Assembly: GCF_001428435.1 (NCBI RefSeq)
Contig: NZ_LMSO01000010.1
Location: 529-64,528, forward strand
Source of the DNA: Arthrobacter sp. Soil782
GTDB taxonomy: Bacteria; Actinomycetota; Actinomycetes; Actinomycetales; Micrococcaceae
Reading direction: 5' to 3'
Length of the DNA stretch: 64,000 nt
Part shown: positions 27,480 through 35,230 of the stretch, piece after piece
Position numbering within the stretch: position 1 is the first letter of the stretch
Layout of the letters: each line of letters starts with the position of its first letter
Notes under the pieces: generated by a model
The model's input: only the letters and a program-made list of their open reading frames with translations
Databases searched by the model: none
What the model was told of the DNA's origin: nothing
Program-made: the position numbers and the translations under genes

Positions 27480-28852
27480 GCGGTAGCCCCGGTAATCCCC
27501 GCGGTGGACGCGATGACGTCCTTCATCTTCTTGTCCAATGCCTCGAAGAACATTGAGAGGGGGAATTCGTCATCGAGAACCGCATCGGTCAGGCCGCGTG
27601 GAGGACCCTCCAGAGGCAGTGCGTCGGCTCCCTTGGCCCACACTGATGCCGGATGCGGGGTCACTGTTTCGGAAACCAGCTCGTAGGCTGCAAGCCAGTG
27701 TGCAATCTTCGGCCGGTCGATCGAGCTCCAGTAAAGCTGCTGAATCTTCTCGCCGAGTGCAATAACGACGCCGGGGACTTCCTCCCAGTCGATGGTCAGC
27801 GTGGTGTCGGTCCAGTGGAGAACGTGGTTCTGGTGGAGCCAGGCGAACAGCAACTGTCCGCCCAAGCCGTCATAGTTCCGCACCCGGCTGCCGGTGATGG
27901 CGAAGCGGAAGATGCGGTCGAAAATAACTGCATACTGCACGAGGCGTGCGTGGTGGCGGGCCTCCTCGGAGGCGTCGTCGTCGGCTGCAATCCTCACCGA
28001 TTCGCGGAAAGCGGTGAGATCGCATCGCAGTTCCTCAAGTGAATACAGGAAGTACGGCATGCGCTGCTTGATCATGAAGGGATCGAAGGGGAGATCACCG
28101 CGCATGTGGGTGCGGTCGTGAATCAGGTCCCACATGACAAAGGTTTCCTCCGCCAGCTGCTGGTCCTCGACGAGTTGCCGGGCTTCATCCGGCAAGTCCA
28201 GGCGCGTGATCTCTGCGGCTGCGGTGACGACGCGACGGAAGCGTGCCGCCTCGCGGTCCGCGAAGATGGCGCCCCAGGTGAACTGGGGCGTCTGCCGCAC
28301 AGCGACGGTCTCCGGGAACAGTACGGCGGAGTTTGTGTCGTAGCCCGGCGTGAAGTCCAGGAACCGGATCGGTACGAACAGCTTGTTCGAGTATTCTCCC
28401 GCCTCAAGCTCGGCAATGAAATCGGGCCACACGACTTCGATCAGCACTGCCTCGACAAAGCGGTTGGAGCTGCCGTTCTGCGTGTACATCGGGAAGACCA
28501 CAAGGTGCTGCCGCCCGTCCACCCGATCCAGTTGAGGTTGGAATTCAACCAGGGAATCGAGGAAATCGGGCACCCCGAATCCTGAAGCTTTCCACCGGAC
28601 GAAGTCTTCCATCAGAGCCTCGTGGTAGGCGGCGTCATGGGGGAAGAGGGGAGCGAGTTCCCTGATTGACCGCACGATTGTATCTACGTGCGTTCCGGCT
28701 CCGGTCACCTCCGACGCATCGGCGATGGATCCATCCTTGGCCTGCAGGTTCTGCAGGGAGGCAGCTGCGCTCTTGAGCGCCAACCAAGCATCATGATGGT
28801 GCGGGCTCTGTGTAGTTTGGGGCCGTACGTGGGAGTCGAGGGTCTGGGTCAC
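27476..28852 (-). CDS. DUF6421 family protein
   Basis: A 458-residue soluble protein that I place in DUF6421; no biochemical function is known to me. It has no signal peptide or membrane helix. The most striking conserved-looking stretch is MWDLIHDRTHMRGDLPFDPF, with two His residues four apart, followed by EELRCDLTAF, which could hold a metal. Other aromatic-rich segments are VWPDFIAELEAGEYSNKLF and HQNHVLHWTD. The GTG start has GAGGAGGAATC directly upstream. It is the first gene of a two-gene unit with the SDR. Confidence 0.75.
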   Translation of the reverse strand: MTQTLDSHVRPQTTQSPHHHDAWLALKSAAASLQNLQAKDGSIADASEVTGAGTHVDTIVRSIRELAPLFPHDAAYHEALMEDFVRWKASGFGVPDFLDSLVEFQPQLDRVDGRQHLVVFPMYTQNGSSNRFVEAVLIEVVWPDFIAELEAGEYSNKLFVPIRFLDFTPGYDTNSAVLFPETVAVRQTPQFTWGAIFADREAARFRRVVTAAAEITRLDLPDEARQLVEDQQLAEETFVMWDLIHDRTHMRGDLPFDPFMIKQRMPYFLYSLEELRCDLTAFRESVRIAADDDASEEARHHARLVQYAVIFDRIFRFAITGSRVRNYDGLGGQLLFAWLHQNHVLHWTDTTLTIDWEEVPGVVIALGEKIQQLYWSSIDRPKIAHWLAAYELVSETVTPHPASVWAKGADALPLEGPPRGLTDAVLDDEFPLSMFFEALDKKMKDVIASTAGITGATA

Positions 28853-29026
28853 GATTCCTCCTCATGGTGGTGGGCTGTTGGTTTCCACGAGCGTAACAAC
28901 GGAACAGCACACCTGATCCTCAAATGGATGCAACCTAAGGAACTCTAATGCTCAGACTGCCTCGGGTCTCAGAGAGGCACAGCACTGCTGGAGCCCTGGC
29001 GCTTGGGTGGGTCGCTGTGAAGGGCG

Positions 29027-29461
29027 TCAGTCCTTCGGGATCAGCCTCATGGACACCGAATTGATGCAGTAGCGCTGATCAGTGGGAGTGCCGTAACCCT
29101 CGCCCTCGAACACGTGCCCGAGGTGTGAGTCGCAGTGTCCGCAGCGAACTTCGATCCGTTCCATGCCGAGGGCCCGGTCCTTGATGTAGCGGACCCTGTC
29201 TTCGGCCAGCGGCGCCCAGAAAGACGGCCAACCGCAGTGTGAGTCGAACTTCTCGTTGCTGGTGAACAGTTCATGACCGCATGCCCTGCACTGGTAGACC
29301 CCCTGTGCATGGGTGTCGTGATACTCACCGGTGAAGGGACGTTCGGTTCCCGCCTGTCGAAGTACGTAATACTCCTCCGGAGTCAATTCCCGGCGCCATT
29401 CCTCATCACTCTTCTGGATGGGGGAGTTGTCAACATGCGGTAGTGATTCTGATGTACTCAT
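29027..29461 (-). CDS. msrB: peptide-methionine (R)-S-oxide reductase
   Basis: A 144-residue MsrB that repairs methionine-R-sulfoxide in oxidised proteins. Structural zinc ligands are Cys58, Cys61, Cys107 and Cys110. The catalytic nucleophile is Cys132 in RYCINSVSM; the HCGWPSFW and GHVFEGEG motifs are intact. GAAGGAAAC immediately precedes the ATG. It lies 14 bases after the Usp-like gene, so they are probably co-transcribed. Confidence 0.96.
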   Translation of the reverse strand: MSTSESLPHVDNSPIQKSDEEWRRELTPEEYYVLRQAGTERPFTGEYHDTHAQGVYQCRACGHELFTSNEKFDSHCGWPSFWAPLAEDRVRYIKDRALGMERIEVRCGHCDSHLGHVFEGEGYGTPTDQRYCINSVSMRLIPKD

Positions 29462-29475
29462 GTTTCCTTCAACGC

Positions 29476-29964
29476 CTAGGAGTCACCGATAAATCCCGAG
29501 CCCGCATAGAGGTGGAGAACGGGGACCCCGAGCTTCTCCTGAGCGCGGTTCGCCCAGTCCCGGTGAAGCGTGTCAGCGACCGCATGCGGCCGCGTGATGA
29601 CCACTGCCTGGTGTGCGTCGCGTTCCCTCACTGCATTGACCATCGCCTCCACCGCGTTACCCCGGGCGGTGAAACCATCGGCCCTCAATCCCGCGCCTGT
29701 CAGGGCCTCAAGTGAGCCTTGAAGAGCCTGATCGGCGGAGATACGGACCTCCTCCTCGGTGGGCCGGTGGGACAGTCCCTGCACTGCCTCGCTGAATTCC
29801 AGGAGACTCAGATGATGGAGGAACTCCCCGAGCACGTTTGTGTGCCGGTCTTCCGGAACAACCACTGTGTACGTAGAGTCACCTCCATCGACCAGCGACG
29901 ACAAATGGGTGGCGTCAGCGGCTGTCAACGGCACCTCAGCGAGCACAACGATTGTTTCCTCCAT
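29476..29964 (-). CDS. conserved hypothetical protein, Usp-like alternating fold
   Basis: A 162-residue protein with alternating beta strands and helices: EETIVVLAEVPLT at the N-terminus, STYTVVVPEDRH, a helical mid region, QAVVITRPHAVADTL and the C-terminus LGVPVLHLYAGSGFIG. The layout resembles universal stress or HUP-domain proteins, but the ATP-binding Gly-rich motif is not obvious. I cannot name a function. It is upstream of msrB in the same unit, which hints at a stress role. The ATG has TACTGT six bases ahead and no ribosome-binding site. Confidence 0.7.
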   Translation of the reverse strand: MEETIVVLAEVPLTAADATHLSSLVDGGDSTYTVVVPEDRHTNVLGEFLHHLSLLEFSEAVQGLSHRPTEEEVRISADQALQGSLEALTGAGLRADGFTARGNAVEAMVNAVRERDAHQAVVITRPHAVADTLHRDWANRAQEKLGVPVLHLYAGSGFIGDS

Positions 29965-29970
29965 GTGCCA

Positions 29971-29976
29971 ACAGTA
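29971..29976 (-). promoter_or_regulatory. -10 element TACTGT of a leaderless Usp-like/msrB transcript
   Basis: Minus strand TACTGT, six bases (TGGCAC), then ATG at 29964. Confidence 0.5.
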
Positions 29977-30056
29977 GTCGCCGACCCACCCGCCACCTAG
30001 GAGCGGCTCGACACTCCACGCATGGGGCAGTCCGCTGCTGCGCCGCTCGCGTAGGC

Positions 30057-30062
30057 GAGAAT
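30057..30062 (+). promoter_or_regulatory. possible -10 element GAGAAT of a leaderless hydrolase transcript
   Basis: GAGAAT, six bases (GTAGCC), then ATG at 30069. One mismatch to TANNNT, at the first position. It is divergent from the promoter at 29971-29976. Confidence 0.4.
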
Positions 30063-30068
30063 GTAGCC

Positions 30069-31310
30069 ATGCCTCTCAGCTCCCCTCCGGCCGAAGCGGA
30101 CCGTCAGTCATGGCTTCGTTGGGCAGTCCTCGGACTTGGTTCCGGCGTCGCCGTCAGTTCCGTCATCGCTGGTGCGGCCTCCGCTTTGGCAGCGCACTTC
30201 GCTAAAGAGGTGGTTACCCCGCGGAAACGAGACGAGAACCTGGAGATCTTCGCCGTAGTTCAGACGGGCGGAGGCCTGGAAGTGATTCTCCCGGCGAACG
30301 AGGACACCACCGTGGACGGCACCTACAGTCTGTACTTCGACGAGGGCCGCGGGCATGCCCGGATAGGAGCGATCCGTTCGTTCGTCCCCCGGGAGGGCAC
30401 AGTTCAGCGTGAGGTGGAGGCGGTCTACTCGGGTGACATCAGAACGGCAATACGGGGCTGGTGGAGCGGTGCCGCCTACCCCACACCCTCGGCCCTCGGC
30501 TTCGCAGACGAACACGTGGACGTACCTGTTACCGGCGGCACCGCGCCCGCCTGGCTGGTGCGTGCTGAAAATCCTGCCGCTACGTGGGCGATCATGGTGC
30601 ACGGTAGGGGAGTGCAACGCTCCGAAGGTCTGCGCGCAGTGCACACAGCACGCGAACTCGGTATGACCAGCTTGCTGGTTTCCTACCGCAATGACGGCGA
30701 AGCGCCTTTCGCTGCTGACGGCAAATACGGGCTGGGCATGACCGAGTGGCAGGACATCGAGTCCGCGATGGAGTACGCCTTTGACCAGGGTGCACAAGAT
30801 GTCGTGTTGTTCGGCTGGTCCATGGGAGGCGCAATCTGCCTGCAGGCGGCGGATGTGTCCGGGTACCGCTCGAGGATCCGGGCGTTGGTGCTTGACGGCC
30901 CGGTGATTGACTGGATGAATGTCCTGACCCACCAGGCAGAGCTGAACCGTATTCCCGCTCCGGCCGGCAGGCTGGGCCAGTGGCTCATCTCGAACAGCTT
31001 CGGACGGATTGTGACCGGATTGTCAACACCGGTGGATCTGAAAAGCATGGACTGGGTGTCGAGGGCGGACCAGGTGACCATCCCCGTCCTGATTCTGCAT
31101 AGTGAGGATGACGAGTTTGTCCCGGTAGGACCCTCCGCTGAGCTTGCCGAGCGCAACCCCGGTTTTGTCACGTTCGAACGGTTCTACCGCGCACGCCATA
31201 CCAAGGAATGGAATGTTGACCCTGCGCGGTGGCACTCGGTGACAGCGGATTGGCTCCTGCGCGAGGTGTTTGGCCGCGTGGAACCGAAGCGGGCCCTAAG
31301 CCGCCCCTGA
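30069..31310 (+). CDS. membrane-anchored alpha/beta hydrolase
   Basis: A 413-residue serine hydrolase. A single hydrophobic helix (LRWAVLGLGSGVAVSSVIAG, about 15-34) near the N-terminus suggests a membrane anchor with the catalytic part outside, or a signal sequence. The nucleophile elbow is GWSMGG; the acid is probably the Asp pair in HSEDDEFVP and the base the His in PARWHSV. It resembles BAAT/acyl-CoA thioester hydrolase and prolyl-oligopeptidase-like folds. The start ATG at 30069 is preferred to a longer frame. Its last 15 bases overlap the 3' end of sufE on the other strand. Confidence 0.85.
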   Translation: MPLSSPPAEADRQSWLRWAVLGLGSGVAVSSVIAGAASALAAHFAKEVVTPRKRDENLEIFAVVQTGGGLEVILPANEDTTVDGTYSLYFDEGRGHARIGAIRSFVPREGTVQREVEAVYSGDIRTAIRGWWSGAAYPTPSALGFADEHVDVPVTGGTAPAWLVRAENPAATWAIMVHGRGVQRSEGLRAVHTARELGMTSLLVSYRNDGEAPFAADGKYGLGMTEWQDIESAMEYAFDQGAQDVVLFGWSMGGAICLQAADVSGYRSRIRALVLDGPVIDWMNVLTHQAELNRIPAPAGRLGQWLISNSFGRIVTGLSTPVDLKSMDWVSRADQVTIPVLILHSEDDEFVPVGPSAELAERNPGFVTFERFYRARHTKEWNVDPARWHSVTADWLLREVFGRVEPKRALSRP

Positions 31311-31754
31311 TTCCCGTATCTTGCGCTTGATCCGCCCCAGCATCGCCGCCATGCCGCGCATGCGCAGGGGAGTGATGGCACGTGTGAGGCCGAGCCTCTC
31401 GGGAACGTCATCCGGAACAGCAAGGATCTGCGCTGCAGGCAGCCCGTCCAGGCCTTCCCGGAGCACGCCGGCGAAACCACGGGTAGTAGGAGCTTCCTGA
31501 GGCGCCGAGAAAAACAAGGATACGGATTTTTCGGCGTCATCGGCAATATCGAGAGTCAAGAAGAGCGGGCTCTGACACTCCACAACCTGCTCCAGAAGCT
31601 CCGGATGGTCAGTGAGCCGCTCTGGCAACGGAGGAAGTCCCCTGGAAAATTCAAGGAGCAACTGGAGGCGGTCCGGTTCGGACAAAGCCTGGAAATCGTC
31701 CACGATCTCGGCGAGCTGCTGGGGCAATGCGCTTGTTTCCACTGTCATCCTCAC
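31296..31754 (-). CDS. SufE-family cysteine desulfurase activator
   Basis: A 152-residue SufE-like protein that accepts persulfide sulfur from a SufS-type desulfurase. The acceptor is Cys60 in QVVECQSPLFLT, and the start QQLAEIVDDFQAL and the later GLTRAITPLRMRGM fit the family. The GTG at 31754 is used because GGGGC lies upstream; an ATG two codons later has a ribosome-binding site too close to be useful. It follows the rhodanese gene sseA by 49 bases, and the two form a sulfur-transfer operon. Confidence 0.88.
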   Translation of the reverse strand: MRMTVETSALPQQLAEIVDDFQALSEPDRLQLLLEFSRGLPPLPERLTDHPELLEQVVECQSPLFLTLDIADDAEKSVSLFFSAPQEAPTTRGFAGVLREGLDGLPAAQILAVPDDVPERLGLTRAITPLRMRGMAAMLGRIKRKIRESGAA

Positions 31755-31758
31755 GAGT

Positions 31759-31782
31759 GCCCCGGGACCGTGACCCCGGGGC
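31759..31782 (-). promoter_or_regulatory. intercistronic hairpin between sseA and sufE
   Basis: GCCCCGGG (31759-31766) and CCCGGGGC (31775-31782) form a perfect 8-bp stem with an 8-base loop. On the minus strand the second arm contains the G-rich stretch that is the only Shine-Dalgarno candidate for the sufE GTG, so it could lower sufE translation or stabilise the sseA message. Confidence 0.4.
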
Positions 31783-31803
31783 TTCAGTCTGTCTGGGTTT
31801 GTT

Positions 31804-32715
31804 CTATCGCTGCCGGGCGGGAACAGGGGCCACGCCGGGCTCCGACCCTTTAACGATCGGCACGCGTACTACGTTGCCCCACTCGGTCCATGAGCCGTCG
31901 TAGTTGCGCACATTCTCGAAACCGAGAAGGTGCTGAAGAACGAACCAGGTGTGGCTGGAACGCTCACCGATTCGGCAGTAGGCGACGACGTCGTCCCCTT
32001 CATTCAATCCTGCCTCGCCGCGGTAGATAGCATCCAGTTCACCCCGTGTGCGGAAGGTTCCGTCATCAGCAGCGGCACGTGCCCAGGGCACAGACACAGC
32101 TGACGGGATGTGCCCGCCGCGCAGCGCGCCCTCTTCCGGGTATGCCGGCATATGGGTACGCGCGCCGGTGTACTCGTCAGCGGACCTGACATCGATCAGC
32201 GGGTTACCGAAGTGGCCCAGAACATCAGTCAGGTAGGCCCGGATGGGAGCGTCATCGCGCTCGACCACCGGATATTGAGTTGTTTCGGGCCGGGGTACGT
32301 CCGTAGTGAGGGAGCGGCCCTCCGCAATCCACTTGTCGCGTCCGCCGTCGAGCAGGCGTACGTCCTCGTGTCCGAACAAACTGAAGACCCACAGCGCGTA
32401 CGCGGCCCACCAGTTCGATTTGTCACCGTAAATCACGATGGTGCTGTCCCGGGAGATGCCCTTGGCGGACATGAGACGAGCAAAGCCTTCGCCGTCGACA
32501 TAATCGCGGGTGACGTCATCATTGAGGTCCGTATGCCAGTCGACTTTGACGGCCCCCTCGATGTGGCCCGTCTCGTAGAGAAGCACGTCCTCGTCCGATT
32601 CGACAATCACGAGACCCGGCGTGCCGAGATTGTCCGCAAGCCACTGGGTTGAAACCAGGCGCTCGGGGTGGGCGTACTGGGCAAACTTCTCATTCGAATC
32701 TGTTGCGACACTCAT
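31804..32715 (-). CDS. sseA: thiosulfate sulfurtransferase (two-domain rhodanese)
   Basis: A 303-residue sulfurtransferase with two rhodanese domains. The N-terminal, inactive domain covers about 20-140 ([18 protein letters not shown]). The C-terminal domain has the active-site Cys near residue 245 in [14 protein letters not shown], followed by the signature [11 protein letters not shown]. It transfers sulfane sulfur from thiosulfate or 3-mercaptopyruvate. It is the first gene of the sseA-sufE unit, an arrangement also seen in mycobacteria. Confidence 0.93.
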   Translation of the reverse strand: MSVATDSNEKFAQYAHPERLVSTQWLADNLGTPGLVIVESDEDVLLYETGHIEGAVKVDWHTDLNDDVTRDYVDGEGFARLMSAKGISRDSTIVIYGDKSNWWAAYALWVFSLFGHEDVRLLDGGRDKWIAEGRSLTTDVPRPETTQYPVVERDDAPIRAYLTDVLGHFGNPLIDVRSADEYTGARTHMPAYPEEGALRGGHIPSAVSVPWARAAADDGTFRTRGELDAIYRGEAGLNEGDDVVAYCRIGERSSHTWFVLQHLLGFENVRNYDGSWTEWGNVVRVPIVKGSEPGVAPVPARQR

Positions 32716-32972
32716 CCGTTGGAGCCTTCCTGCATTGGTGATAGCTCTTTCCTATCTACCCTAACCACGCGTTCTACCAATTATTTCCGGGCAGGTCACA
32801 GGGCGCCATATAAAGTTGGACGAGGGGTCCGGCTACCTTGAACGGGGTTGGCGCGGCCCGCTGTCAAAGGTCCGAATGGGCCGCTGGGGCTGGCCCGGCT
32901 GCTGACGTATCCTTGCCTAGCACGGCTCGCAAAGGCCTGCTTGTAGATCGCCGACGAAAGACGCACTCATCT

Positions 32973-34007
32973 GTGGCCACCATTGAGCACCTGACCCAAC
33001 GATCGCCGCAGGTATCTGTGGATGAACTGCTGGACGGCTTTTTCCCGTCACAGCGCTTCGGAGCCGTATCTTTCGATTCCTATCAACCCGATCCGGGGCA
33101 GCCGTCGCAGACCGCCGCGGTCAAGGCCCTGCGCCACTTCGCAGCAGCCGTGAACACCCCCAAGCCAAGCGGCCTTCGCAAAATCTTCGGGGCAAAGCGC
33201 GAGGAGAGCCGCGCAGGCATCTATCTCGATGGCGGCTTCGGGGTGGGCAAAACGCACCTCCTTGCTTCCCTCTGGCATGCCAGCGAAGGAAAGAAGGCTT
33301 TCGGAACCTTCGTGGAGTACACAAATCTGGTCGGTGCTTTGTCCTTCAGGCGTACAGTGGACGCGCTGAGCACATACCAACTCGTCTGCATTGACGAGTT
33401 CGAGCTGGATGACCCTGGTGACACAGTATTAATGTCACGGCTGATGCGGGAGCTGGCGGATGCTGGAGTGAAACTTGCAGCAACATCGAACACGCTGCCG
33501 GGTTCCCTGGGGGATGGCCGGTTCGCGGCCGTTGATTTCCAGCGCGAGATCCAGGTTCTTTCGGACCAGTTCGACGTCGTCCGGATCGATGGCGAGGATT
33601 ACCGCCACCGTGGACTTCCGGAAGCCCCCGCACCATTGACCGAACAGCAGGTGCGACGCCGGGCTAGGCATCTGCCGGACGAGGTCACGGTTGCCGAAGA
33701 CAACTTCGGCGATCTCATCAAGCACCTGGCGGGTGTTCATCCCAGCCGGTACCGGCAGCTCATCGATGGCATAGACGCCGTTGCCTGGCACGAGGTGTAC
33801 ACCATCACCGAGCAGGCGGTGGCACTGCGCTTTGTCGTGCTGGCTGACCGCCTGTATGACCGGGATGTACCGATCCTCGCCAGCGGTATGCCGCTGAGTG
33901 ACCTCTTCACACCGGAAATGATGTCTGGTGGCTACATGAAGAAGTACTATCGCGCTGTTTCCCGCCTGACCGCCCTGGCCCGCCAGGGAGCGGAAGCGGG
34001 CGGCTGA
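32973..34007 (+). CDS. zapE: ZapE/AFG1-family AAA+ ATPase
   Basis: A 344-residue AFG1/ZapE-type ATPase. Walker A is GGFGVGKTHLL near residue 87 and Walker B is LVCIDEFEL; AATSNTLPGSLGDGRF contains sensor 1, and the sequence ends with the family's YYRAVSRL. In proteobacteria ZapE acts at the Z-ring; the actinobacterial role is unproven. The frame is open from 32838, but the extra residues are Arg/Ala-rich and unlike the family, so I take the GTG at 32973. A possible -10 TATCCT is at 32908-32913. Confidence 0.88.
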   Translation: MATIEHLTQRSPQVSVDELLDGFFPSQRFGAVSFDSYQPDPGQPSQTAAVKALRHFAAAVNTPKPSGLRKIFGAKREESRAGIYLDGGFGVGKTHLLASLWHASEGKKAFGTFVEYTNLVGALSFRRTVDALSTYQLVCIDEFELDDPGDTVLMSRLMRELADAGVKLAATSNTLPGSLGDGRFAAVDFQREIQVLSDQFDVVRIDGEDYRHRGLPEAPAPLTEQQVRRRARHLPDEVTVAEDNFGDLIKHLAGVHPSRYRQLIDGIDAVAWHEVYTITEQAVALRFVVLADRLYDRDVPILASGMPLSDLFTPEMMSGGYMKKYYRAVSRLTALARQGAEAGG

Positions 34008-34043
34008 AGCGACCGCGAAGGTTTCCGGCGCGACTTCCGGGAT

Positions 34044-34091
34044 GACAAAGGCGCCGGCGCTGCCTCTCGGCAGGGTCGGCGCCTTCTTGTC
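34044..34091. terminator. terminator between zapE and the 39-residue ORF
   Basis: GACAA-GGCGCCG-CTGCC pairs with GGCAG-CGGCGCC-TTGTC across small bulges, 36 bases past the zapE stop, with CCTTCTTGTC at the distal end. It probably also ends transcription of the small minus-strand gene. Confidence 0.75.
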
Positions 34092-34108
34092 GTGCTAGAG
34101 GCTGATTA

Positions 34109-34228
34109 TCAGGCCGAAGCGTTGGGTGGTTCAGCCGGCCGGTCGATGTCCTGACCGTCAATCACAAGTCCGGTTGCCTTGTCCTTCAACTCTCCGGCCC
34201 TGCCTTTGAGCCCGTCAACTACAGACAC
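34109..34228 (-). CDS. small hypothetical protein, 39 residues
   Basis: A short frame starting at GTG 34228 encodes MSVVDGLKGRAGELKDKAT, then GLVIDGQDIDRPAEPPNASA. AAGGGAGG lies five bases before the start, a near-ideal ribosome-binding site, and a terminator follows. The Lys/Asp/Glu-rich first half should be an amphipathic helix like those of small CsbD- or Rv0909-type proteins, with a Pro-rich tail. I do not recognise a family. An in-frame GTG two codons earlier overlaps the ribosome-binding site. Confidence 0.6.
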   Translation of the reverse strand: MSVVDGLKGRAGELKDKATGLVIDGQDIDRPAEPPNASA

Positions 34229-34388
34229 AGACACCTCCCTTCTTTCCCGTGGAACCTGTTGTTCCACCCACTTTCATCATCATAAGGAGCAGAGAGGAGC
34301 CGGCCAAGGGTTTGAGCTTTCGCCCTGAGCGTGATCCGTCTTGCTGGGGGTGCAGCAGTGTGCGAATCTGAAGTGGCCAAGCAGGCAC

Positions 34389-34430
34389 CCGGACGAGGTG
34401 CGCCGTACCCGGCCAGTGACAAGACGGCGC
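34389..34430 (+). promoter_or_regulatory. guanidine-III (ykkC-III) riboswitch
   Basis: The 42-base element contains CCGGACGAGGTGCGCCGT followed by ACCCGG and then GACAAGACGGCGC. These are the conserved blocks of the guanidine-III pseudoknot class, matching the Thermobifida fusca aptamer as I recall it. CGCCGT with ACGGCG, and CCGG with CCGG, supply the expected helices. The ribosome-binding site GGAGGAG begins two bases after the element and the exporter gene starts at 34449, so ligand binding would expose or hide that site. This is a strong sequence and context match. Confidence 0.93.
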
Positions 34431-34448
34431 TGGAGGAGCGAGCAGACC

Positions 34449-34763
34449 ATGGCGTGGTTTGTACTGGTTGTGTCAGGAGTGCTTGAGGCCGTATGGGCCA
34501 CCGCGCTTGGGAAGTCTGAGGGATTCAGCAAGCTATGGCCGACGGTGATTTTCGCCGTGGGACTGGTGTTGAGTATGGCTGGTCTTGCATGGGCCATGCG
34601 AACGTTGCCGACCGGAACGTCCTACGCGGTATGGGTGGGCATCGGCGCTGCCCTGACGGTCACTTATGCAATGATTTTCGACGGCGAGGCGGCCTCGGTG
34701 CTGAAGGTCCTGCTGGTCCTTGGGATAGTCGGCTGCGTTATTGGTTTGAAAGTTCTTCATTGA
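34449..34763 (+). CDS. gdx: guanidinium exporter, SMR family (Gdx/SugE type)
   Basis: A 104-residue four-helix small multidrug resistance protein. Glu13 in GVLEAVWATAL is the essential proton/substrate carboxylate, and Trp16 is the Gdx/SugE hallmark that EmrE-type drug pumps lack. SYAVWVGIGAALTV and the C-terminal VLGIVGCVIGLKVLH are typical. It works as a dual-topology homodimer exporting guanidinium in exchange for protons. The guanidine-III riboswitch directly upstream supports this function over multidrug export. GGAGGAG lies about ten bases before the ATG. Confidence 0.95.
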   Translation: MAWFVLVVSGVLEAVWATALGKSEGFSKLWPTVIFAVGLVLSMAGLAWAMRTLPTGTSYAVWVGIGAALTVTYAMIFDGEAASVLKVLLVLGIVGCVIGLKVLH

Positions 34764-34832
34764 GCCGAACAGACCCGAGGACAAGGACAGGCTCCCTCCA
34801 ACAGGAGGGAGCCTATCCTGTCGCCGCAGGAG

Positions 34833-34906
34833 AGCGGACGACGGGATTCGAACCCGCGACATCCACCTTGGCAAGGTGGTGCTCTAGCCAGCTGAGCTAC
34901 GTCCGC
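34833..34906 (-). tRNA. tRNA-Gly (anticodon GCC), copy 1
   Basis: On the minus strand GCGGACG and CGTCCGC form the acceptor stem, CCACC/GGTGG closes the loop TTGCCAA (anticodon GCC), and the T arm contains GGGTTCGAATCCC. CCA is not encoded. It is identical to the copy at 35157-35230. Confidence 0.95.
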
Positions 34907-34936
34907 GAAAAAGCGCCCCCGTGGAGGCGCTTTGTG

Positions 34937-35008
34937 TGGGCGATACTGGGATCGAACCAGTGACCTCTTCCGTGTCAGGGAAGCGCGCTACCGCTGCGCC
35001 AATCGCCC
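34937..35008 (-). tRNA. tRNA-Val (anticodon GAC)
   Basis: Acceptor stem GGGCGAT/ATCGCCC, anticodon stem CTTCC/GGAAG with loop CTGACAC (GAC), and T arm ACTGGTTCGATCCCAGT. CCA is not encoded. Confidence 0.94.
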
Positions 35009-35031
35009 AGGTCTTGCAATTCACCGTATGG

Positions 35032-35102
35032 AGGTGGGGACGGGATTCGAACCCGCGTATACGGCTTTGCAGGCCGCTGCCTAGCCACTCGGCCACCCCA
35101 CC
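35032..35102 (-). tRNA. tRNA-Cys (anticodon GCA)
   Basis: Acceptor stem GGTGGGG/CCCCACC, anticodon loop CTGCAAA (GCA), T arm CGGGTTCGAATCCCG. CCA is encoded (plus-strand tgg at 35029-35031), unlike its neighbours. Confidence 0.94.
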
Positions 35103-35156
35103 GTGACCCGCCGAAGCGGGATCACCAGCCGGAGCCAGCGAATACAGTGACTTGCG

Positions 35157-35230
35157 AGCGGACGACGGGATTCGAACCCGCGACATCCACCTTGGCAAGG
35201 TGGTGCTCTAGCCAGCTGAGCTACGTCCGC
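35157..35230 (-). tRNA. tRNA-Gly (anticodon GCC), copy 2
   Basis: Same sequence as the tRNA at 34833-34906. It is the first gene of the minus-strand cluster Gly-Cys-Val-Gly. A GTGA-CCCGC/GCGGG-A-TCAC hairpin at 35103-35125 separates it from tRNA-Cys and may mark a processing site. Confidence 0.95.

Noticed and set aside
28895-28960. DtxR/IdeR-like iron box (TTAGGTT half-site) upstream of DUF6421
   Set aside because: Only one half-site resembles the consensus and no symmetric partner is present at the right spacing.
20098-29964. The long minus-strand block considered as a genomic island
   Set aside because: Genes are ordinary metabolic and RNA-processing functions with coding character like the rest of the window; no integrase, repeats or tRNA boundary.
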